Assembly: GCF_001870435.1 (NCBI RefSeq)
Contig: NZ_MDDR01000005.1
Span: forward strand, 62,001-126,000
Direction of reading: 5' to 3'
Length of the DNA stretch: 64,000 nt
Source: Pseudomonas costantinii
GTDB lineage: Bacteria; Pseudomonadota; Gammaproteobacteria; Pseudomonadales; Pseudomonadaceae
Shown: one piece after another, positions 50,931-62,549 of the stretch
How positions within the stretch are numbered: the first letter of the stretch is position 1
Layout of the letters: each line of letters starts with the position of its first letter
Notes under the pieces: model-generated
What the model saw: only the letters and a program-made list of their open reading frames with translations
Database searches by the model: none
Told to the model about the DNA's origin: nothing
Position numbers and translations under genes: made by a program

Positions 50931-53501
50931 TCAGGCCGGTTGAGCCTGGGACGACAGCGGTTGCAGCGGCAGCAACGGCGCGTGAGGATCAGCTTTGATC
51001 GATTCACGCCAAGCGCCGAGCCACTCGGCATGACCTTCGCTCCAGACCTGCTCATGCAGGCGAGCCAGGGCCACCGGGTCGCTGAGCAAGGCCAGGCGCT
51101 CGCTGTTGTTGAGGCCGGCAGGGCCGACTTTCAACGCGTGGCGAACACGCTCAAGGCGCAAGTACTCGATCGGCTCCGCCTCGCGGTGACGCGAGGTCGC
51201 CAGGGCACAGGCCAAGGCGTTCTGCTGCGGATCGACTACCGAACGCACAAACCCATCATTCAGGGCGTGCCAACGATTTTCGTGGGTGTACTTCTCGGTC
51301 GACAGCAACGCTTGCGGCGGATTGTATTCCTCAGGAATCAGGAACAGGCTCTCGTCGCGAGACTTGAGGCCCAGCTTGACCCGGCTGGAAATCACCGACA
51401 CCGGGATCGACAGCATCAGCGAACCGACGATCGGAATCAGCCACCACAGGAAGCTTGGGTTCAACCACACCACCAACAGCGCCCACAGGAAGCCGAGCAC
51501 GGTTTGCGGACCGTGGCGCTTGACCGCTTCACTCCATGGCGTGGAGTCGTCGTCACGCTGCGGCGAGTTCCAGGTCGCAGCCCAGCCGAGGAACGCGGCG
51601 AGTACGAAGCGGGTGTGGAAGATCATCCGCACCGGCGCCAGCAGCATGGAGAACAGCATCTCCAGCAGCATCGACAAGGTCACCTTGAACTTGCCGCCGA
51701 ACTCTTTCGCGCCCTTGGCCCAGATCAGGATGATGCTCAGCAACTTCGGCAGGAACAGCAGCACGATAGTGGTGGAGAACAGCGCCACCGCCTTGTCCGG
51801 ATGCCATTGAGGCCACAGTGGGTACAGCTGGCGTGGTGCCATGAAGTACTGCGGTTCCATCAAGGTGTTCACCGCCAGCAACGCCGTCGACAGCACCAGG
51901 AAGAAGAACCATAAAGGCGCCGACAGGTAGGACATCACGCCGGTCAGGAACACCGCACGGTGCACCGGGTGCATACCCTTGACCAGGAACAGGCGAAAGT
52001 TCATCAGGTTGCCGTGGCACCAGCGACGGTCACGCTTGAGTTCATCCAACAGGTTCGGCGGTAGCTCTTCGTAACTGCCCGGCAAGTCGTAGGCAATCCA
52101 CACGCCCCAGCCGGCACGGCGCATCAGCGCAGCTTCAACGAAGTCGTGGGAGAGGATCGCACCGGCGAACGCGCCTTTCCCCGGCAATGGCGCCAGGGCG
52201 CAGTGCTCGATAAACGGCTTCATGCGGATGATCGCGTTGTGACCCCAGTAGTGGGATTCACCCAGTTGCCAGAAGTGCAGGCCGGCCGTAAACAGCGGGC
52301 CATACACGCGGGTGGCGAACTGCTGCATGCGCGCATACAGGGTGTCCATGCCCGACGCCCGTGGCGCGGTCTGGATAATCCCGGCATCCGGCGTGGCTTC
52401 CATCAAGCGCACCAGGCTGGTCAGGCATTCGCCGCTCATCACGCTGTCGGCGTCGAGAACGACCATGTACTTGTAGTCACCGCCCCAACGACGGCAGAAG
52501 TCGTCGAGGTTGCCGCTCTTGCGCTTTACGCGACGGCGACGGCGGCGATAGAAGATCTTGCCGAAACCACCGGCTTCGCGGCACACGTCGAGCCAGGCTT
52601 GCTGCTCGGCGATACAGATATCAGCGTCGTTACTGTCGCTGAGCACGAAGAAATCGAAGCGATCCAGGTCACCCGTGGCGGCCACCGATTCGAACGTCGC
52701 ACGCAGACCGGCGAATACCCGGGGCACGTCTTCGTTGCAGATCGGCATCACCAGCGCGGTGCGGGCGTCTTTCGGAATTGGCTCGTCGCCGGCACTTTTA
52801 CCGGAGATTCGGTATTTATCGTGACCGGTGAGCAACTCCAGGAAGCCCATCAATGCAGTCCAGAAACCAGCCGACACCCAGCAGAACAAGATCCCGAACA
52901 TGATCAGGATGCTGGTTTGCAGGGCGTAAGGCAGTACTTGGGTGGCGGTTTGCAGCAGCGTCTGGTTACGAACTTCGTCGAAGTCGACCAGCGACCAGCC
53001 TTGGTACGGCATGATGCCTTTCATGTACCAGCCGGCAATGATGGTCTGGCCGAGCATCAGCACCAGCAGGATGTAACGACGGATCGAACCCACGGTGCGC
53101 CAGCGCGCCGCCGGCAATACACGTTCATCCTTCGGCGGGGCCGGAGGGTTGGTACGACCGGTCAGCCGGCGCCAACCGCGCACCAGAATGTTGGTACGCC
53201 AAGGCTCAGGCACCACTTTGGTCCGACGAATCGGCGGCGTGGCCTTCAGGCAAACCCGACCACTGGCGTCGAGCGCCAGCATTTCCGCGTCTTGCAGCTC
53301 TTCGGCGGTGTTGAGGGTCAGCCGGCGGCCAACCGACGCTTGGGCAGCGTCGGTCGGTGCGTCGAAGGCCTTGGACGACAAGCGTTCGTGCAGTTCGCTG
53401 AAGGATGTGCAGCCCGCCAGTTCGGCGCGCTGCTCAGCAGTCATCGGGAGATGCGCCAGGTACTCGGACAGAGTCTCGGGCGTGGCTTGGGAATTACTCA
53501 T
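50931..53501 (-). CDS. opgH: Glucans biosynthesis glucosyltransferase H
   Basis: An 856-residue inner-membrane GT2 glycosyltransferase that makes the linear beta-1,2-glucan backbone of osmoregulated periplasmic glucans from UDP-glucose. A long cytoplasmic N-terminus leads to transmembrane helices. The catalytic domain has [11 protein letters not shown] and the RRRWCHGN-type QxxRW-equivalent (DRRWCHGNL). A C-terminal transmembrane bundle follows. It overlaps opgG by eight bases, the standard opgGH operon. The length matches Pseudomonas OpgH. Confidence 0.96.
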   Translation of the reverse strand: MSNSQATPETLSEYLAHLPMTAEQRAELAGCTSFSELHERLSSKAFDAPTDAAQASVGRRLTLNTAEELQDAEMLALDASGRVCLKATPPIRRTKVVPEPWRTNILVRGWRRLTGRTNPPAPPKDERVLPAARWRTVGSIRRYILLVLMLGQTIIAGWYMKGIMPYQGWSLVDFDEVRNQTLLQTATQVLPYALQTSILIMFGILFCWVSAGFWTALMGFLELLTGHDKYRISGKSAGDEPIPKDARTALVMPICNEDVPRVFAGLRATFESVAATGDLDRFDFFVLSDSNDADICIAEQQAWLDVCREAGGFGKIFYRRRRRRVKRKSGNLDDFCRRWGGDYKYMVVLDADSVMSGECLTSLVRLMEATPDAGIIQTAPRASGMDTLYARMQQFATRVYGPLFTAGLHFWQLGESHYWGHNAIIRMKPFIEHCALAPLPGKGAFAGAILSHDFVEAALMRRAGWGVWIAYDLPGSYEELPPNLLDELKRDRRWCHGNLMNFRLFLVKGMHPVHRAVFLTGVMSYLSAPLWFFFLVLSTALLAVNTLMEPQYFMAPRQLYPLWPQWHPDKAVALFSTTIVLLFLPKLLSIILIWAKGAKEFGGKFKVTLSMLLEMLFSMLLAPVRMIFHTRFVLAAFLGWAATWNSPQRDDDSTPWSEAVKRHGPQTVLGFLWALLVVWLNPSFLWWLIPIVGSLMLSIPVSVISSRVKLGLKSRDESLFLIPEEYNPPQALLSTEKYTHENRWHALNDGFVRSVVDPQQNALACALATSRHREAEPIEYLRLERVRHALKVGPAGLNNSERLALLSDPVALARLHEQVWSEGHAEWLGAWRESIKADPHAPLLPLQPLSSQAQPA

Positions 53502-55230
53502 CGGCAGGCAACTGATAGCTCCAGGTTTCGGTCAGGACTTGTTCTGTCTTGGCCGGCTCCGGTGTGGCTGGGGCAGCTTCTGGCTGCTTGGCTTCCTTGT
53601 CTTTCGCGTCTTTCTTGGCCTGCTTTTCGTGCTGTTTAGCGAGCACTTTGTCAGCCTTGAGCACTTGGGTCGAAACCTTCTCAGGCTCAGGCTTCACGAT
53701 GTCCTGGACCAGGGCCGCACGCATTTCGGTCGGTTTGCCTGCGTCCTTGATCTTCATACGCAGGGTCAGACGCCAGCCTTTGGTGTGCTCGTTGTAGCGC
53801 ACGCTGTTCTCAACGATCTCGGCGTTGTCGCCAACGCTGACCTGGCTGCGAACCGGCGCATCAGACGGCAGGGCTTTCAGGGACGGGCCCTCGAAGTCCA
53901 CCAGGTAGGCCACGCTGCCATCGGGTTGACGGATCAGGTTGGACTGTTTCACGTCACCGGTGGAACGCAGGGTCTGCTTGACCCAGGCGCTGTCGGTCGG
54001 GTGCAGGGCCTTTTCGTCCATGGTCCAGTGCAGGCGGTAGCTGACGTTCAGCGGTTCGCCGACTTTAGGCAGCTCGGCCGGGCTCCAGAACGCAACGATG
54101 TTGTCGTTGGTTTCATCGGCGGTCGGAATCTCTACCAGGTCGACGGAACCCTTGCCCCAGTCGCCTTCAGGCTCGATCCAGGCGCTTGGGCGCTTGTCGT
54201 AGTTGTCGTCCAGGTCTTCGTAGTGGCTGAAGTCGCGGCCACGCTGCAGCAAGCCGAAACCACGCGGGTTCTCTACGGCGAAGTTGCTGACCGACAGGTG
54301 TTTAGGGTTGTTCAGTGGGCGCCAGATCCACTCGCCGTTACCGGCATGGATCGACAGGCCGCTGGAATCGTGCAGTTCACGACGGTAGTTGAGCACCTTC
54401 GACGGCTGGTTCGCGCCGAACAGGTACATGCTGGTCAACGGAGCAACGCCCAGTTTGGTGACCTTGTCACGCAGGAACATCTGCGATTTGACGTCGACAA
54501 TGGTGTCGGTGCCAGGGCGCAGGGTCAGGCGATAGGCACCGGTAGCCCGAGGCGAGTCCAGCAAGGCAAAGATCACCAGCTGTTTTTCACCCGGTTTTGG
54601 ACGCTCGATCCAGAACTCAGTGAAGCGCGGGAATTCTTCGCCGGACGGCAATGCCGTGTCGATCGCCATGCCACGGGCGGACAGGCCATAGGACTGGCCC
54701 TTGCCAACGACGCGGAAGTAGCTGGCGCCGAGCATGGTCATGATTTCGTCTTGCTTGTCAGCCTTGTTGATCGGGTACAGCACACGGAAACCGGCATAAC
54801 CCAGTTGTTCGGTGGCTTTAGGATCAAACTTCACGTCGCCGAAATCGAAACGAGTCGGGTCGTATTTGATTTCCTGGACGCTGTCGGCAGTGACTTCGTT
54901 GATTTTCACCGGCGTGTCGAAGTGCATGCCCTGGTGATAGAAGGACAGCTTGAACGGCGTGTTCTGATCAGCCCACTCGGCTTTCTCGTTGCGGAAACGA
55001 ATTTTTTGGTAGTCAGCGAATTTCATTTCGCGGAATTCGTTTGGCAGATTGCTGCGCGGAGCTTCGTATTTCTGCCCGGCCAGCTCTTTTGCCTTGGCCG
55101 ACACATCATCCAGACTGAATGCCCACAGTTGACCCGCGCCGAACAGGCAAAACAGGGCAGAGCCCGTCACCAGTGCGTTTCGTAACCGTTTGGCAGACAA
55201 TTTTGGTGCATTACAGGGACTAACAATCAC
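53494..55230 (-). CDS. opgG: Glucans biosynthesis protein G with charged C-terminal extension
   Basis: A 578-residue periplasmic protein needed for branching and release of OPG glucans. I chose the GTG at 55230 (GAGGG seven bases upstream), which gives a signal sequence ending near LWA-FSLDD. The MdoG domain fills about residues 35-525 ([30 protein letters not shown]). After it comes a tail of about 50 residues rich in Lys, Ala and Glu ([14 protein letters not shown]) ending [13 protein letters not shown]. coli OpgG is about 511 residues and lacks this tail. Confidence 0.95.
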   Translation of the reverse strand: MIVSPCNAPKLSAKRLRNALVTGSALFCLFGAGQLWAFSLDDVSAKAKELAGQKYEAPRSNLPNEFREMKFADYQKIRFRNEKAEWADQNTPFKLSFYHQGMHFDTPVKINEVTADSVQEIKYDPTRFDFGDVKFDPKATEQLGYAGFRVLYPINKADKQDEIMTMLGASYFRVVGKGQSYGLSARGMAIDTALPSGEEFPRFTEFWIERPKPGEKQLVIFALLDSPRATGAYRLTLRPGTDTIVDVKSQMFLRDKVTKLGVAPLTSMYLFGANQPSKVLNYRRELHDSSGLSIHAGNGEWIWRPLNNPKHLSVSNFAVENPRGFGLLQRGRDFSHYEDLDDNYDKRPSAWIEPEGDWGKGSVDLVEIPTADETNDNIVAFWSPAELPKVGEPLNVSYRLHWTMDEKALHPTDSAWVKQTLRSTGDVKQSNLIRQPDGSVAYLVDFEGPSLKALPSDAPVRSQVSVGDNAEIVENSVRYNEHTKGWRLTLRMKIKDAGKPTEMRAALVQDIVKPEPEKVSTQVLKADKVLAKQHEKQAKKDAKDKEAKQPEAAPATPEPAKTEQVLTETWSYQLPADE

Positions 55231-55497
55231 GAGCAACCCTCGCCGAAAACAGATCAAAAAACCAACGGCCAGCTATCTATATGCCAGGTTGGCGAGCATT
55301 GTTCCGACTCCCCTGGGGCTAAATGATTCCCCAACGGCTGCCGGACAAGTCTCTACCTAAGTCAAAAATGGACCAAACAACGCTGATCCCCGTAGCGCGC
55401 GATTATCTAGTAGCCCGCGAGACAACGCATCAGGGACAACGAAGTATTTGTAGCGAAATCCTGCGTTTTTAGGCATTAAAAGTCGTTTTTAATACAT

Positions 55498-55935
55498 TCA
55501 CGTCTGTAAGAGGAAGGTCACAGGGCCATCATTGACCAAATGCACCTGCATATCAGCGCCAAAACGCCCCGACGCCACCTTGCCATGCAATTGTTGCGCT
55601 TGTAACAGCAAGTGATCGAAAAGCGCTGCACCCAAGGCCGGTGGGGCCGCAGTAGAGAAGCTCGGACGCAGCCCGCTTTTGGTATCCGCCGCCAGAGTGA
55701 ACTGTGACACCAGCAGCAAACCGCCGCCGATGTCCTTCAAGGACACGTTCATCTTGCCCTCTTCGTCGCTGAACACCCGATAGTTAAGCAGCTTGTGCAA
55801 AAGTTTGTCGGCGCTCTCGGGCGTATCGCCAGGTTCGACGGCCACCAACACCAGCAAACCCTGATCGATCGACCCCACTACTTCGCCCGCGACCTCAACC
55901 CGGGCGCCACGCACCCTTTGCAACAGGCCCTTCAT
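55498..55935 (-). CDS. dtd: D-aminoacyl-tRNA deacylase
   Basis: A 145-residue enzyme that hydrolyses D-amino acids (and glycine from tRNA-Ala) from tRNA. The two active-site signatures SQFTLAAD and NDGPVTFLL are present. Its ATG overlaps the pip stop codon by four bases, so the two genes form an operon. The 267 bases between dtd and opgG hold no gene I can support. Confidence 0.96.
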   Translation of the reverse strand: MKGLLQRVRGARVEVAGEVVGSIDQGLLVLVAVEPGDTPESADKLLHKLLNYRVFSDEEGKMNVSLKDIGGGLLLVSQFTLAADTKSGLRPSFSTAAPPALGAALFDHLLLQAQQLHGKVASGRFGADMQVHLVNDGPVTFLLQT

Positions 55936-56903
55936 GCTTCTTCTGGCGGCAAGTCAAGCAGGCGCCGTGCCATCTCGCCGGTCGCACGCACCAACGCATC
56001 AGTGATTCCCGGCTCGGATGCCGCATGGCCAGCCTCGCGGATCACTTGCAGTTCGCTGTTGGGCCACGCCTGATGCAGCTCCCAGGCGTTATCCAGTGGG
56101 CAGATCATATCGTAGCGGCCGTGAATGATTACGCCAGGCAGATGGGCGATCTTGTGCATATCGCGAATCAGCTGGTCAGGTTCCAGGAAGGAGTTGTTGG
56201 TGAAGTAGTGGCACTCGATACGCGCGATGGACAGGGCGCGCTGGGGCTCGGCAAACCGCTCGACCTGCTGAGGGTTCGGGCACAGGCCCAACATGCGACC
56301 TTCCCAGGTGGACCAGGCCTTGGCCGCATGCATCTGGGCAATCTGGTCGTTGCCGGTCAGGCGCTTATGGTAGGCCGTGAGCAGGTCGTGGCGTTCTTCT
56401 TGAGGGATCGGGGCAAGGTAGTCCTGCCAGTAATCCGGGAACATACGGCTGGCGCCGGCCTGGTAGAACCACTGAATGTCTTGGGGACGGGCCAGGAAAA
56501 TACCGCGCACGATCAGGCCATGGACCCGCTCTGGGTGGGTTTGCGCGTAGGCCAGGGCCAGGGTCGAACCCCAGGAACCGCCGAACAACACCCATTTCTC
56601 GATGCCCAAGTGTTCGCGGATGCGCTCGAGGTCGGCGACCAGGTCCCAGGTGGTGTTGTTTTCCAGGCTGGCGCGAGGGGTGGAGCGACCGCAACCACGC
56701 TGGTCGAAGGTGACAATGCGGTACAGGCTCGGATCAAAGTAGCAGCGACTGTTGGCATCACAACCGGCACCAGGGCCGCCGTGGATGAATACGACGGGCA
56801 AACCTTCGGGGGAGCCACTTTCATCGACATACAGCGTGTGGGTTTCATCGACTGCCAGATCGTGCCGGGCGTAGGGTTTGATCTGCGGGTACCAAGTCTG
56901 CAT
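55932..56903 (-). CDS. pip: Proline iminopeptidase
   Basis: A 323-residue alpha/beta hydrolase of peptidase family S33 that removes N-terminal proline. Elements visible are the oxyanion HGGPGAGCD, the nucleophile elbow [14 protein letters not shown], the aspartate in HGRYDMICP and the histidine in AGHAASEP. It is coupled to dtd downstream. Confidence 0.95.
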   Translation of the reverse strand: MQTWYPQIKPYARHDLAVDETHTLYVDESGSPEGLPVVFIHGGPGAGCDANSRCYFDPSLYRIVTFDQRGCGRSTPRASLENNTTWDLVADLERIREHLGIEKWVLFGGSWGSTLALAYAQTHPERVHGLIVRGIFLARPQDIQWFYQAGASRMFPDYWQDYLAPIPQEERHDLLTAYHKRLTGNDQIAQMHAAKAWSTWEGRMLGLCPNPQQVERFAEPQRALSIARIECHYFTNNSFLEPDQLIRDMHKIAHLPGVIIHGRYDMICPLDNAWELHQAWPNSELQVIREAGHAASEPGITDALVRATGEMARRLLDLPPEEA

Positions 56904-57006
56904 TGCGCGCTCCGTAGGGTGTCGGGTTCATCCCTGGGGGGACGTCTATTATTTTGCCGTCTGGCATCATAAACCCGAATTGTGCAATGAGCATGTCCTT
57001 GAGCGC

Positions 57007-57936
57007 TTAGACCTGTGTCAGCCCTTCGCTCCTCAGGTAATACAACAGATAGTCGTACAACTGATCCACCTCCGGCACTTGGCCGCGCGCCCTTAGGCAG
57101 CCATGGATCAGGCCTTTCCCGGGATAAAGCACCGCTGCTACGCCCGCCGCCTGAAGGCGTTCGGCGTAGAGCATGCCGTCATCACGCAGCGGGTCAAACT
57201 GCGCCACGGCGATCAATGCCTTGGGCAAATCGCTGAAGTCTTCAGCCAGCAGCGGCATGGCATAGGACGACGGCTGGCCCGCACCCAGCAGGTAGAGCGC
57301 CAGATAGCAGTCTGTGTCGGCGGTGGTGAGCAATGGCGCATCCCTGCAATCGCGGCGTGATGGCAAATCGGCCGGGCCACCCAAGCCTGGATAGATCAAC
57401 ACTTGGGCCCGGGGCCGCGGCTGGCCGTCATCCCGCAGGCCCAGGCACAACGCCGCCGCCAGATTGCCGCCCGCGCTGTCACCTGCCACCACCAGACGCC
57501 GGAGATCAATGGCGTACGGCCCCTGCCCCGCCTGGATCGCTTGCCACACCGCGCGGCAATCTTCGTAAGCCGCTGGGAATGGGTGTTCAGGCGCCAGGCG
57601 GTAATCGATGGCGATCACCAGCACCTGTAACGCGCTGGCCAGTTCGAAGCAAATGAAGTCATGGGAATCCAGCCCGCCGACCACCCAGCCGCCGCCGTGC
57701 ATATAAAGGAGGCAGGGCCAGCCATCAACCGGAGTGGGAGTCGTAGGCTTATAGCTACGCACCTTCACCCCACCCAGTGAAAAGTCCGAAACTTGCAGTC
57801 CTGGCGGCTGTGGCGGGGTAAATGCTTGGCACATGCGGTCGTAGCCTTGGCGTAATCCTGCCAGCGACGAGTCGTCACTGGTGAAGGACTCGGTTTTGGC
57901 GACAAAGGCGGCAAGCTGCGGAGAGATCGAATACAT
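57007..57936 (-). CDS. HSL-family alpha/beta hydrolase (esterase/lipase)
   Basis: A 309-residue hydrolase of the hormone-sensitive-lipase type (family IV). The HGGGW oxyanion motif and the GDSAGGN nucleophile motif are clear, and DPLRDDG and IHGCLR contain the likely acid and histidine. I chose the ATG at 57936. The frame is open to 58113, but that stretch overlaps the end of the next gene and looks non-coding. The natural ester is unknown, and it may be a housekeeping short-chain esterase. Confidence 0.88.
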   Translation of the reverse strand: MYSISPQLAAFVAKTESFTSDDSSLAGLRQGYDRMCQAFTPPQPPGLQVSDFSLGGVKVRSYKPTTPTPVDGWPCLLYMHGGGWVVGGLDSHDFICFELASALQVLVIAIDYRLAPEHPFPAAYEDCRAVWQAIQAGQGPYAIDLRRLVVAGDSAGGNLAAALCLGLRDDGQPRPRAQVLIYPGLGGPADLPSRRDCRDAPLLTTADTDCYLALYLLGAGQPSSYAMPLLAEDFSDLPKALIAVAQFDPLRDDGMLYAERLQAAGVAAVLYPGKGLIHGCLRARGQVPEVDQLYDYLLYYLRSEGLTQV

Positions 57937-57994
57937 GCGCAAATATCCCTGACGCTGGAGATCCAAACGTGTTGTTTTATCTGACAAGTTCGGC

Positions 57995-58942
57995 TCAGGG
58001 TTTGAGGCTGGCCTGCACCGCTGCCACGCCATCCTTGCCATCAAACGCCGTGACCCCGGCCAACCAGCGCTGCAAATCCTCAGGGTGATCACGCAGCCAT
58101 TGCTTGGCCACATCCTGGGGCGACTGGCGCTCCATGATCGGCACCATCAACTGGCTTTCCTGGGCGGCGGTGAAGGTCAGGTTTTCCAACAGTCGATTGG
58201 CGTTGGGGCAGCGCTCTGCGAAGTCCGGCGCGGTGACGGTGGAGACCGTGGCGCGACCTTCGTCAGGGCCGAACACATCTTCACTGCCGGTGAGGTAGGC
58301 CATTTTCATGTTGATGTTCATCGGGTGCGGGGTCCAACCGACAAACACCACGAACTCCTTGCGGTTCACCGCGCGTTGCACCGCCGCCAGCATGCCCGCT
58401 TCACCCGAGGCGACCAGCTTGAAGCCGCCGAGGCCGAAGTGGTTGGTGTCGATCATTTTCTGGATATCGGTATTGGCGCCGCTACCGGGCTCGATGCCAT
58501 AGATCTTGGCGCCCAACTTGTCTTTGAAGCGGGCGATATCGGCAAAGGTCTTCAACCCGGCATCGGCCACGTATTGCGGCACGGCCAGGGTGGCCTGGGC
58601 GTCGGCAAGGCTGGGTTTATCGAAGACTTTGACCTGTTTGGCCGCCAGGAACGGTGCGATGTTGTTATCCATCGCCGGTTTCCAGTAGCCGAGGAAAACA
58701 TCCAGACGCTTGTCGCGGATGCCCGCGAAGATGATCTGCTGCACAGCGCTGGTCTGTTTGCTGTCGTAGCCCAGGCCGTTGAGTAACACATCAGCCATGC
58801 CCGAGGTGGCGATCACGTCGGTCCAACTGACCACGCCCATGCGCACGGCTTTGCAGGAGGCCGGCTCGGCGGCCATGGCGTGTGCACTGAGCAGTGCGGC
58901 GCCGGTGAGGGTCAACAGGTAACGGTTGAACAGTCTTTTCAT
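57995..58942 (-). CDS. Choline/betaine-type ABC substrate-binding protein (orphan)
   Basis: A 315-residue periplasmic binding protein (OpuAC/ProX type) with a signal peptide ending near AMA. It resembles the choline-binding CbcX/ChoX proteins of Pseudomonas: VRMGVVSWTDVIATSGMADVLL, DVFLGYWKPAMDNNI, GIEPGSGANTDIQKMI and FVGWTPHPMNINMKMAYL, with Trp/Tyr residues placed for a quaternary-amine cage. No ATPase or permease gene is adjacent, so it probably feeds a core transporter encoded elsewhere. An alternative ligand would be betaine or carnitine. Confidence 0.85.
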   Translation of the reverse strand: MKRLFNRYLLTLTGAALLSAHAMAAEPASCKAVRMGVVSWTDVIATSGMADVLLNGLGYDSKQTSAVQQIIFAGIRDKRLDVFLGYWKPAMDNNIAPFLAAKQVKVFDKPSLADAQATLAVPQYVADAGLKTFADIARFKDKLGAKIYGIEPGSGANTDIQKMIDTNHFGLGGFKLVASGEAGMLAAVQRAVNRKEFVVFVGWTPHPMNINMKMAYLTGSEDVFGPDEGRATVSTVTAPDFAERCPNANRLLENLTFTAAQESQLMVPIMERQSPQDVAKQWLRDHPEDLQRWLAGVTAFDGKDGVAAVQASLKP

Positions 58943-58969
58943 GAAAGAGGTCTCACTCGGCAGCTTTTA

Positions 58970-59005
58970 TTGTGGGGAGTGGCGTCTGACGCGCCGTACC
59001 CACAA
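58970..59005. repeat. Hairpin between the choline-type SBP gene and hutG
   Basis: TTGTGGG and CCCACAA arms enclose a second GGCGTC/GACGCG stem. The hairpin splits the 150-base gap and suggests that the binding-protein gene is not part of the hut transcript. Confidence 0.55.
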
Positions 59006-59093
59006 CCTTACCCAGCGAGACCTCTATCAACACGACCTGTGGCGACCGGCAGTTGCACTGCGGCGACTGTGAGGCTTGCCGGCGATAGCCATT

Positions 59094-59894
59094 TCAGCCG
59101 TAGCGCTTTTGCCCCCAAGCCAGGAACCCTTCCAGCAACTGCTTCAACACCACCTGGGTTGGCTCGGCCAAATCCGTCCGATAACGGAACGGCTCGAACT
59201 CTTCCATATAAGCGCTCTGGCACAACTCCAACTGCACGGCGTGGATGTCCTGCGCCGGGTTGCCGTAGTGCCGGGTGATATGGCCACCCTTGAAGCGCCC
59301 GTTCAGCACATGGGTGTACTGGGGATATTTGGCGCAGATGGCTTCGAGCTGGCTGGCCAACTCGGCGTCGCAGGCAGCGCCATTGAAGGTGCCGAGGTTG
59401 AAGTCCGGCAGTTTGCCATCGAACAGGTGCGGGATCACCGAGCGGATCGAGTGCGCATCGAACAGCAGCGCATAGCCGAACTCGGCCTTGAGCCGGGCCA
59501 GTTCCTCTTGCAGCGTACGGTGGTATGGGCCCCAGACCTTTTCCAGGTAGGTTGCGCGCTCTTCCTTTGACGGCTCCAGACCTTCGCGGAACAACGGCAC
59601 GCCGTCAAACAGCGTCGCCGGGTACAAACCGGTGGTGGCGCCGACATACAACGGTTTGTCGTCGGACGGCCGGTTCAGGTCGATCACAAACCGCGAGTAC
59701 TCGGCCGCCAAGGTGCTGGCACCGAGCTCTTCGGCAAAGTCATACAGCGTGGGGATGTGCCAGTCGGTATCCGGCAGGCTCTGCGCCTCGGGGATCAACC
59801 CGGCCTGCACCGCAGGCGTGAGACGCAGCCCGGCGTGGGGCATGCTGATCAGCAGCGGCACGCGGCCTTTTTTGAAGTTCAGAACCTTGTCCAC
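59094..59894 (-). CDS. hutG: N-formylglutamate deformylase
   Basis: A 266-residue zinc amidohydrolase, the last step of the Pseudomonas five-step histidine pathway (N-formylglutamate to glutamate and formate). Visible are ISMPHAGLRLTP, NRPSDDKPLY and DAHSIRS. I chose the GTG at 59894 because GAGGAG lies seven bases upstream and overlaps the hutI stop codon; a TTG at 59909 is open but sits on that ribosome site. Confidence 0.95.
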   Translation of the reverse strand: MDKVLNFKKGRVPLLISMPHAGLRLTPAVQAGLIPEAQSLPDTDWHIPTLYDFAEELGASTLAAEYSRFVIDLNRPSDDKPLYVGATTGLYPATLFDGVPLFREGLEPSKEERATYLEKVWGPYHRTLQEELARLKAEFGYALLFDAHSIRSVIPHLFDGKLPDFNLGTFNGAACDAELASQLEAICAKYPQYTHVLNGRFKGGHITRHYGNPAQDIHAVQLELCQSAYMEEFEPFRYRTDLAEPTQVVLKQLLEGFLAWGQKRYG

Positions 59895-59905
59895 AGCATT
59901 GCTCC

Positions 59906-61111
59906 TCAAACAGTGACGTCGACGCCGTGGCGCACGACGCGTTTATCCAGCTCGCCGCCCAGCCAGTAGGCAAGGTCGGCGGGGCGATCAATCTGCCACG
60001 CGACAAAATCCGCGACCTTGCCCACTTCCAGAGACCCATGGGTGTCACCCATGCCCAGCGCGGTGGCCGCATGCTGGGTGGCGCCGGCCAGGGCTTCTTC
60101 CGGGGTCATGCGGAACAAGGTGCAAGCCATGTTCAGCATCAAGCGCACCGACAACGCCGGTGAGGTGCCGGGGTTGAGGTCGCTGGCTATAGCGATCTTC
60201 ACACCGTGCTTGCGCAGGACCTCCATCGGCGGCAACTGGGTTTCACGCAGGAAGTAGAAAGCGCCCGGCAGCAAGACGGCGACGGTGCCAGAAGCGGCCA
60301 TGGCGATGGCGTCTTCTTCGGTCATGAACTCCAGATGGTCCGCCGACAACGCGTGGTAACGCGCCGCGAGGCTGGAACCGTGCAACGACGACAGCTGCTC
60401 GGCATGCAGTTTCACCGGCAGGTCCAACTGCTGGGCAACCTTGAACACGCGCTCCACCTGTTCGGTGGAAAACGCTAGGTACTCGCAGAAAGCGTCGACC
60501 GCATCCACCAGCCCTTCCGCCGCCAAGGCTGGCAACATCTCGGCGCAGATGTGATCGATGTAGTCATCGGCACGGTCCTTGTACTCCGGCGGCAACGCGT
60601 GCGCCGCGAGGCACGTGGCGCGCACGCTGACTGGCAGCGCTTCGCCGAGACGACGCGCAACCCGCAACATCTTGCGTTCATTGGCCAGGTCCAAGCCGTA
60701 GCCGGACTTGATCTCAACCGTGGTCACGCCGTCACGCAGCAAACTGCGCAGGCGCTTTTCAGCGCTGGCAAACAGTTCATCTTCTGTCGCGGCGCGGGTG
60801 GCGCGCACCGTGCTGGCAATACCGCCCCCTTTGGCCGCGATTTCGGCGTAGCTCACCCCTTCAAGGCGCTGCTCGAATTCGCCGCTGCGATTGCCGCCAA
60901 ACACCGTGTGCGTGTGGCAGTCGATCAGCCCGGGGGTAACCCACGCGCCTTGCAGGTCGTGAACCTGCGCATAGTCTCCCTCCGGCAGATCGGCCAAGGG
61001 GCCGATCCACTCGATGAGCTGACCTGCGGTGACCATGGCGGCATCCTCGATGATCGAGTATTTGCCGTGGGCCATGGTTGCGACGTGGCAGTGTTGCCAA
61101 AGCGTTTTCAT
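59906..61111 (-). CDS. hutI: Imidazolonepropionase
   Basis: A 401-residue metal-dependent amidohydrolase that opens the ring of imidazolone propionate to N-formimino-glutamate. Metal ligands His66 and His68 are in [22 protein letters not shown] and [13 protein letters not shown] are further family signatures. The ATG at 61111 follows GGGAGG. It lies 15 bases after hutT and is followed by hutG, all on the reverse strand. Confidence 0.96.
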   Translation of the reverse strand: MKTLWQHCHVATMAHGKYSIIEDAAMVTAGQLIEWIGPLADLPEGDYAQVHDLQGAWVTPGLIDCHTHTVFGGNRSGEFEQRLEGVSYAEIAAKGGGIASTVRATRAATEDELFASAEKRLRSLLRDGVTTVEIKSGYGLDLANERKMLRVARRLGEALPVSVRATCLAAHALPPEYKDRADDYIDHICAEMLPALAAEGLVDAVDAFCEYLAFSTEQVERVFKVAQQLDLPVKLHAEQLSSLHGSSLAARYHALSADHLEFMTEEDAIAMAASGTVAVLLPGAFYFLRETQLPPMEVLRKHGVKIAIASDLNPGTSPALSVRLMLNMACTLFRMTPEEALAGATQHAATALGMGDTHGSLEVGKVADFVAWQIDRPADLAYWLGGELDKRVVRHGVDVTV

Positions 61112-61126
61112 CAACGCCTCCCTAAG

Positions 61127-62536
61127 TTATCGATGAGACAAAACCGGGTCGTAATGGACCTTGGCCGCTTGCCCGGCAGCGGGTTTGACCCACAACAGGT
61201 AGGCGACGACCAACAGCACGATCCACACGGCGCCGACCAGCAATGCAGCCTGGGTGTCCGGGAAGTAGCCCAGCACGCCAAATACAAACAACATGAACAC
61301 GATGGCCGCCGCAGGCGCATAAGGCCAGAACGGTACCGGGAATTTCAGCTCGGCGACTTGCTCTTTAGTCATCGAGCGGCGCATCGCGACCTGGGTGAAC
61401 AGGATCATCAGCCAGACCCATACGGTGGCGAAGGTGGCAATCGAGGCAATCACCAGGAACACGTTTTCCGGGATCAGGTAATTGAGCACCACGCCGCCGA
61501 GCAGCGCCGCGCCCATCACCACCACGGTCATCCACGGCACGCCTTGTTTGGACAGCTGGGCAAAACCCTTGGGCGCCTGCCCTTGCTGGGCCAGGCCGTA
61601 CATCATGCGGCCGGCGCCAAAGATGTCACTGTTGATGGCCGACACCGCCGCCGAGATCACCACGATATTGAGAATGGTCGCCGCCGAGCCGATGCCCAGG
61701 TTGCTGAATATCTGTACGAACGGGCTGCCCTGGGTGCCGATCTGCGGCCACGGGTAGATCGCCATCAACACAAACAAGGTCAGCACGTAGAACAACAGGA
61801 TGCGCAGCGGCACGGCGTTGATCGCCTTGGGGATCACACGTTGCGGGTCCTTGGCTTCACCGGCGGTGATGCCGATGATTTCGATGCCGCCAAACGCGAA
61901 CATCACCACCGCAAACGAGGCGATCAAACCGCCAACGCCGTTGGGCATAAAGCCGCCGTGGGCCCACAGGTTGCTGAGGCCGCTGGCTTGGGTGTCGCCG
62001 GCAGTGTGAATGCCGAACAGCATGATGCCGAAGCCGCCCAGGATCATCGCGACAATCGCGCCAACCTTGAGCAGCGACAGCCAGAACTCCATCTCGCCAA
62101 ACACTTTGACGTTGCACAGGTTCAGGCCGCCGATCAAAAACACGATGCCGAGCACCCAGACCCAACGTGCGACTTCGGGAAACCAGAAGCCCATGTAGAT
62201 GCCGAAGGCGGTCACGTCGGCGAGGCAGACGATGATCATTTCAAACGCGTAGGTCCAGCCGAGGATAAAGCCGGCCATGGGGCCCAGGTAGGTGCTGGCG
62301 TACTGGCCGAAGGAGCCGGCCACCGGGTTGTGCACGGCCATTTCACCCAGGGCGCGCATCACCATGAATACCGCGGCGCCGCCGATCAGGTAGGCCAACA
62401 ACACGGCGGGACCGGCCATCTGGATGGCGGACGCGGAGCCATAGAAAAGCCCGGTACCGATCGCCGAGCCCAGAGCCATAAAGCGAATATGTCGGGCGTT
62501 GAGCCCGCGTTTCAAACCCTTTTCTTGCGTGTGCAT
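61127..62536 (-). CDS. hutT: Histidine transporter of the amino-acid permease (AAT) family
   Basis: A 469-residue, 12-helix APC-superfamily permease. The conserved N-terminal [41 protein letters not shown] and the [16 protein letters not shown] segment are family marks. Its place upstream of hutI and downstream of hutH fits the histidine-uptake permease HutT of pseudomonads. Substrate assignment rests on context. A candidate Hfq/Crc site and a cruciform repeat separate it from hutH. Confidence 0.9.
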   Translation of the reverse strand: MHTQEKGLKRGLNARHIRFMALGSAIGTGLFYGSASAIQMAGPAVLLAYLIGGAAVFMVMRALGEMAVHNPVAGSFGQYASTYLGPMAGFILGWTYAFEMIIVCLADVTAFGIYMGFWFPEVARWVWVLGIVFLIGGLNLCNVKVFGEMEFWLSLLKVGAIVAMILGGFGIMLFGIHTAGDTQASGLSNLWAHGGFMPNGVGGLIASFAVVMFAFGGIEIIGITAGEAKDPQRVIPKAINAVPLRILLFYVLTLFVLMAIYPWPQIGTQGSPFVQIFSNLGIGSAATILNIVVISAAVSAINSDIFGAGRMMYGLAQQGQAPKGFAQLSKQGVPWMTVVVMGAALLGGVVLNYLIPENVFLVIASIATFATVWVWLMILFTQVAMRRSMTKEQVAELKFPVPFWPYAPAAAIVFMLFVFGVLGYFPDTQAALLVGAVWIVLLVVAYLLWVKPAAGQAAKVHYDPVLSHR

Positions 62537-62549
62537 TTCTCGTCCCTAA

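Noticed and set aside
52146..55185. Long forward-strand frames opposite opgH and opgG
   Set aside because: Shadow frames of the opgGH operon with no signal peptides, domains or ribosome sites.
55475..55493. ATTAAAA-gtcgt-TTTTAAT dyad after dtd as a terminator
   Set aside because: The stem is all A-T and too weak to act as an intrinsic terminator. It may be chance in an AT-rich spacer.
57937..58113. 59-codon N-terminal extension of the HSL-family hydrolase
   Set aside because: It overlaps the 3' end of the choline-type binding protein gene, has no family similarity and is not needed: the ATG at 57936 gives a complete enzyme.
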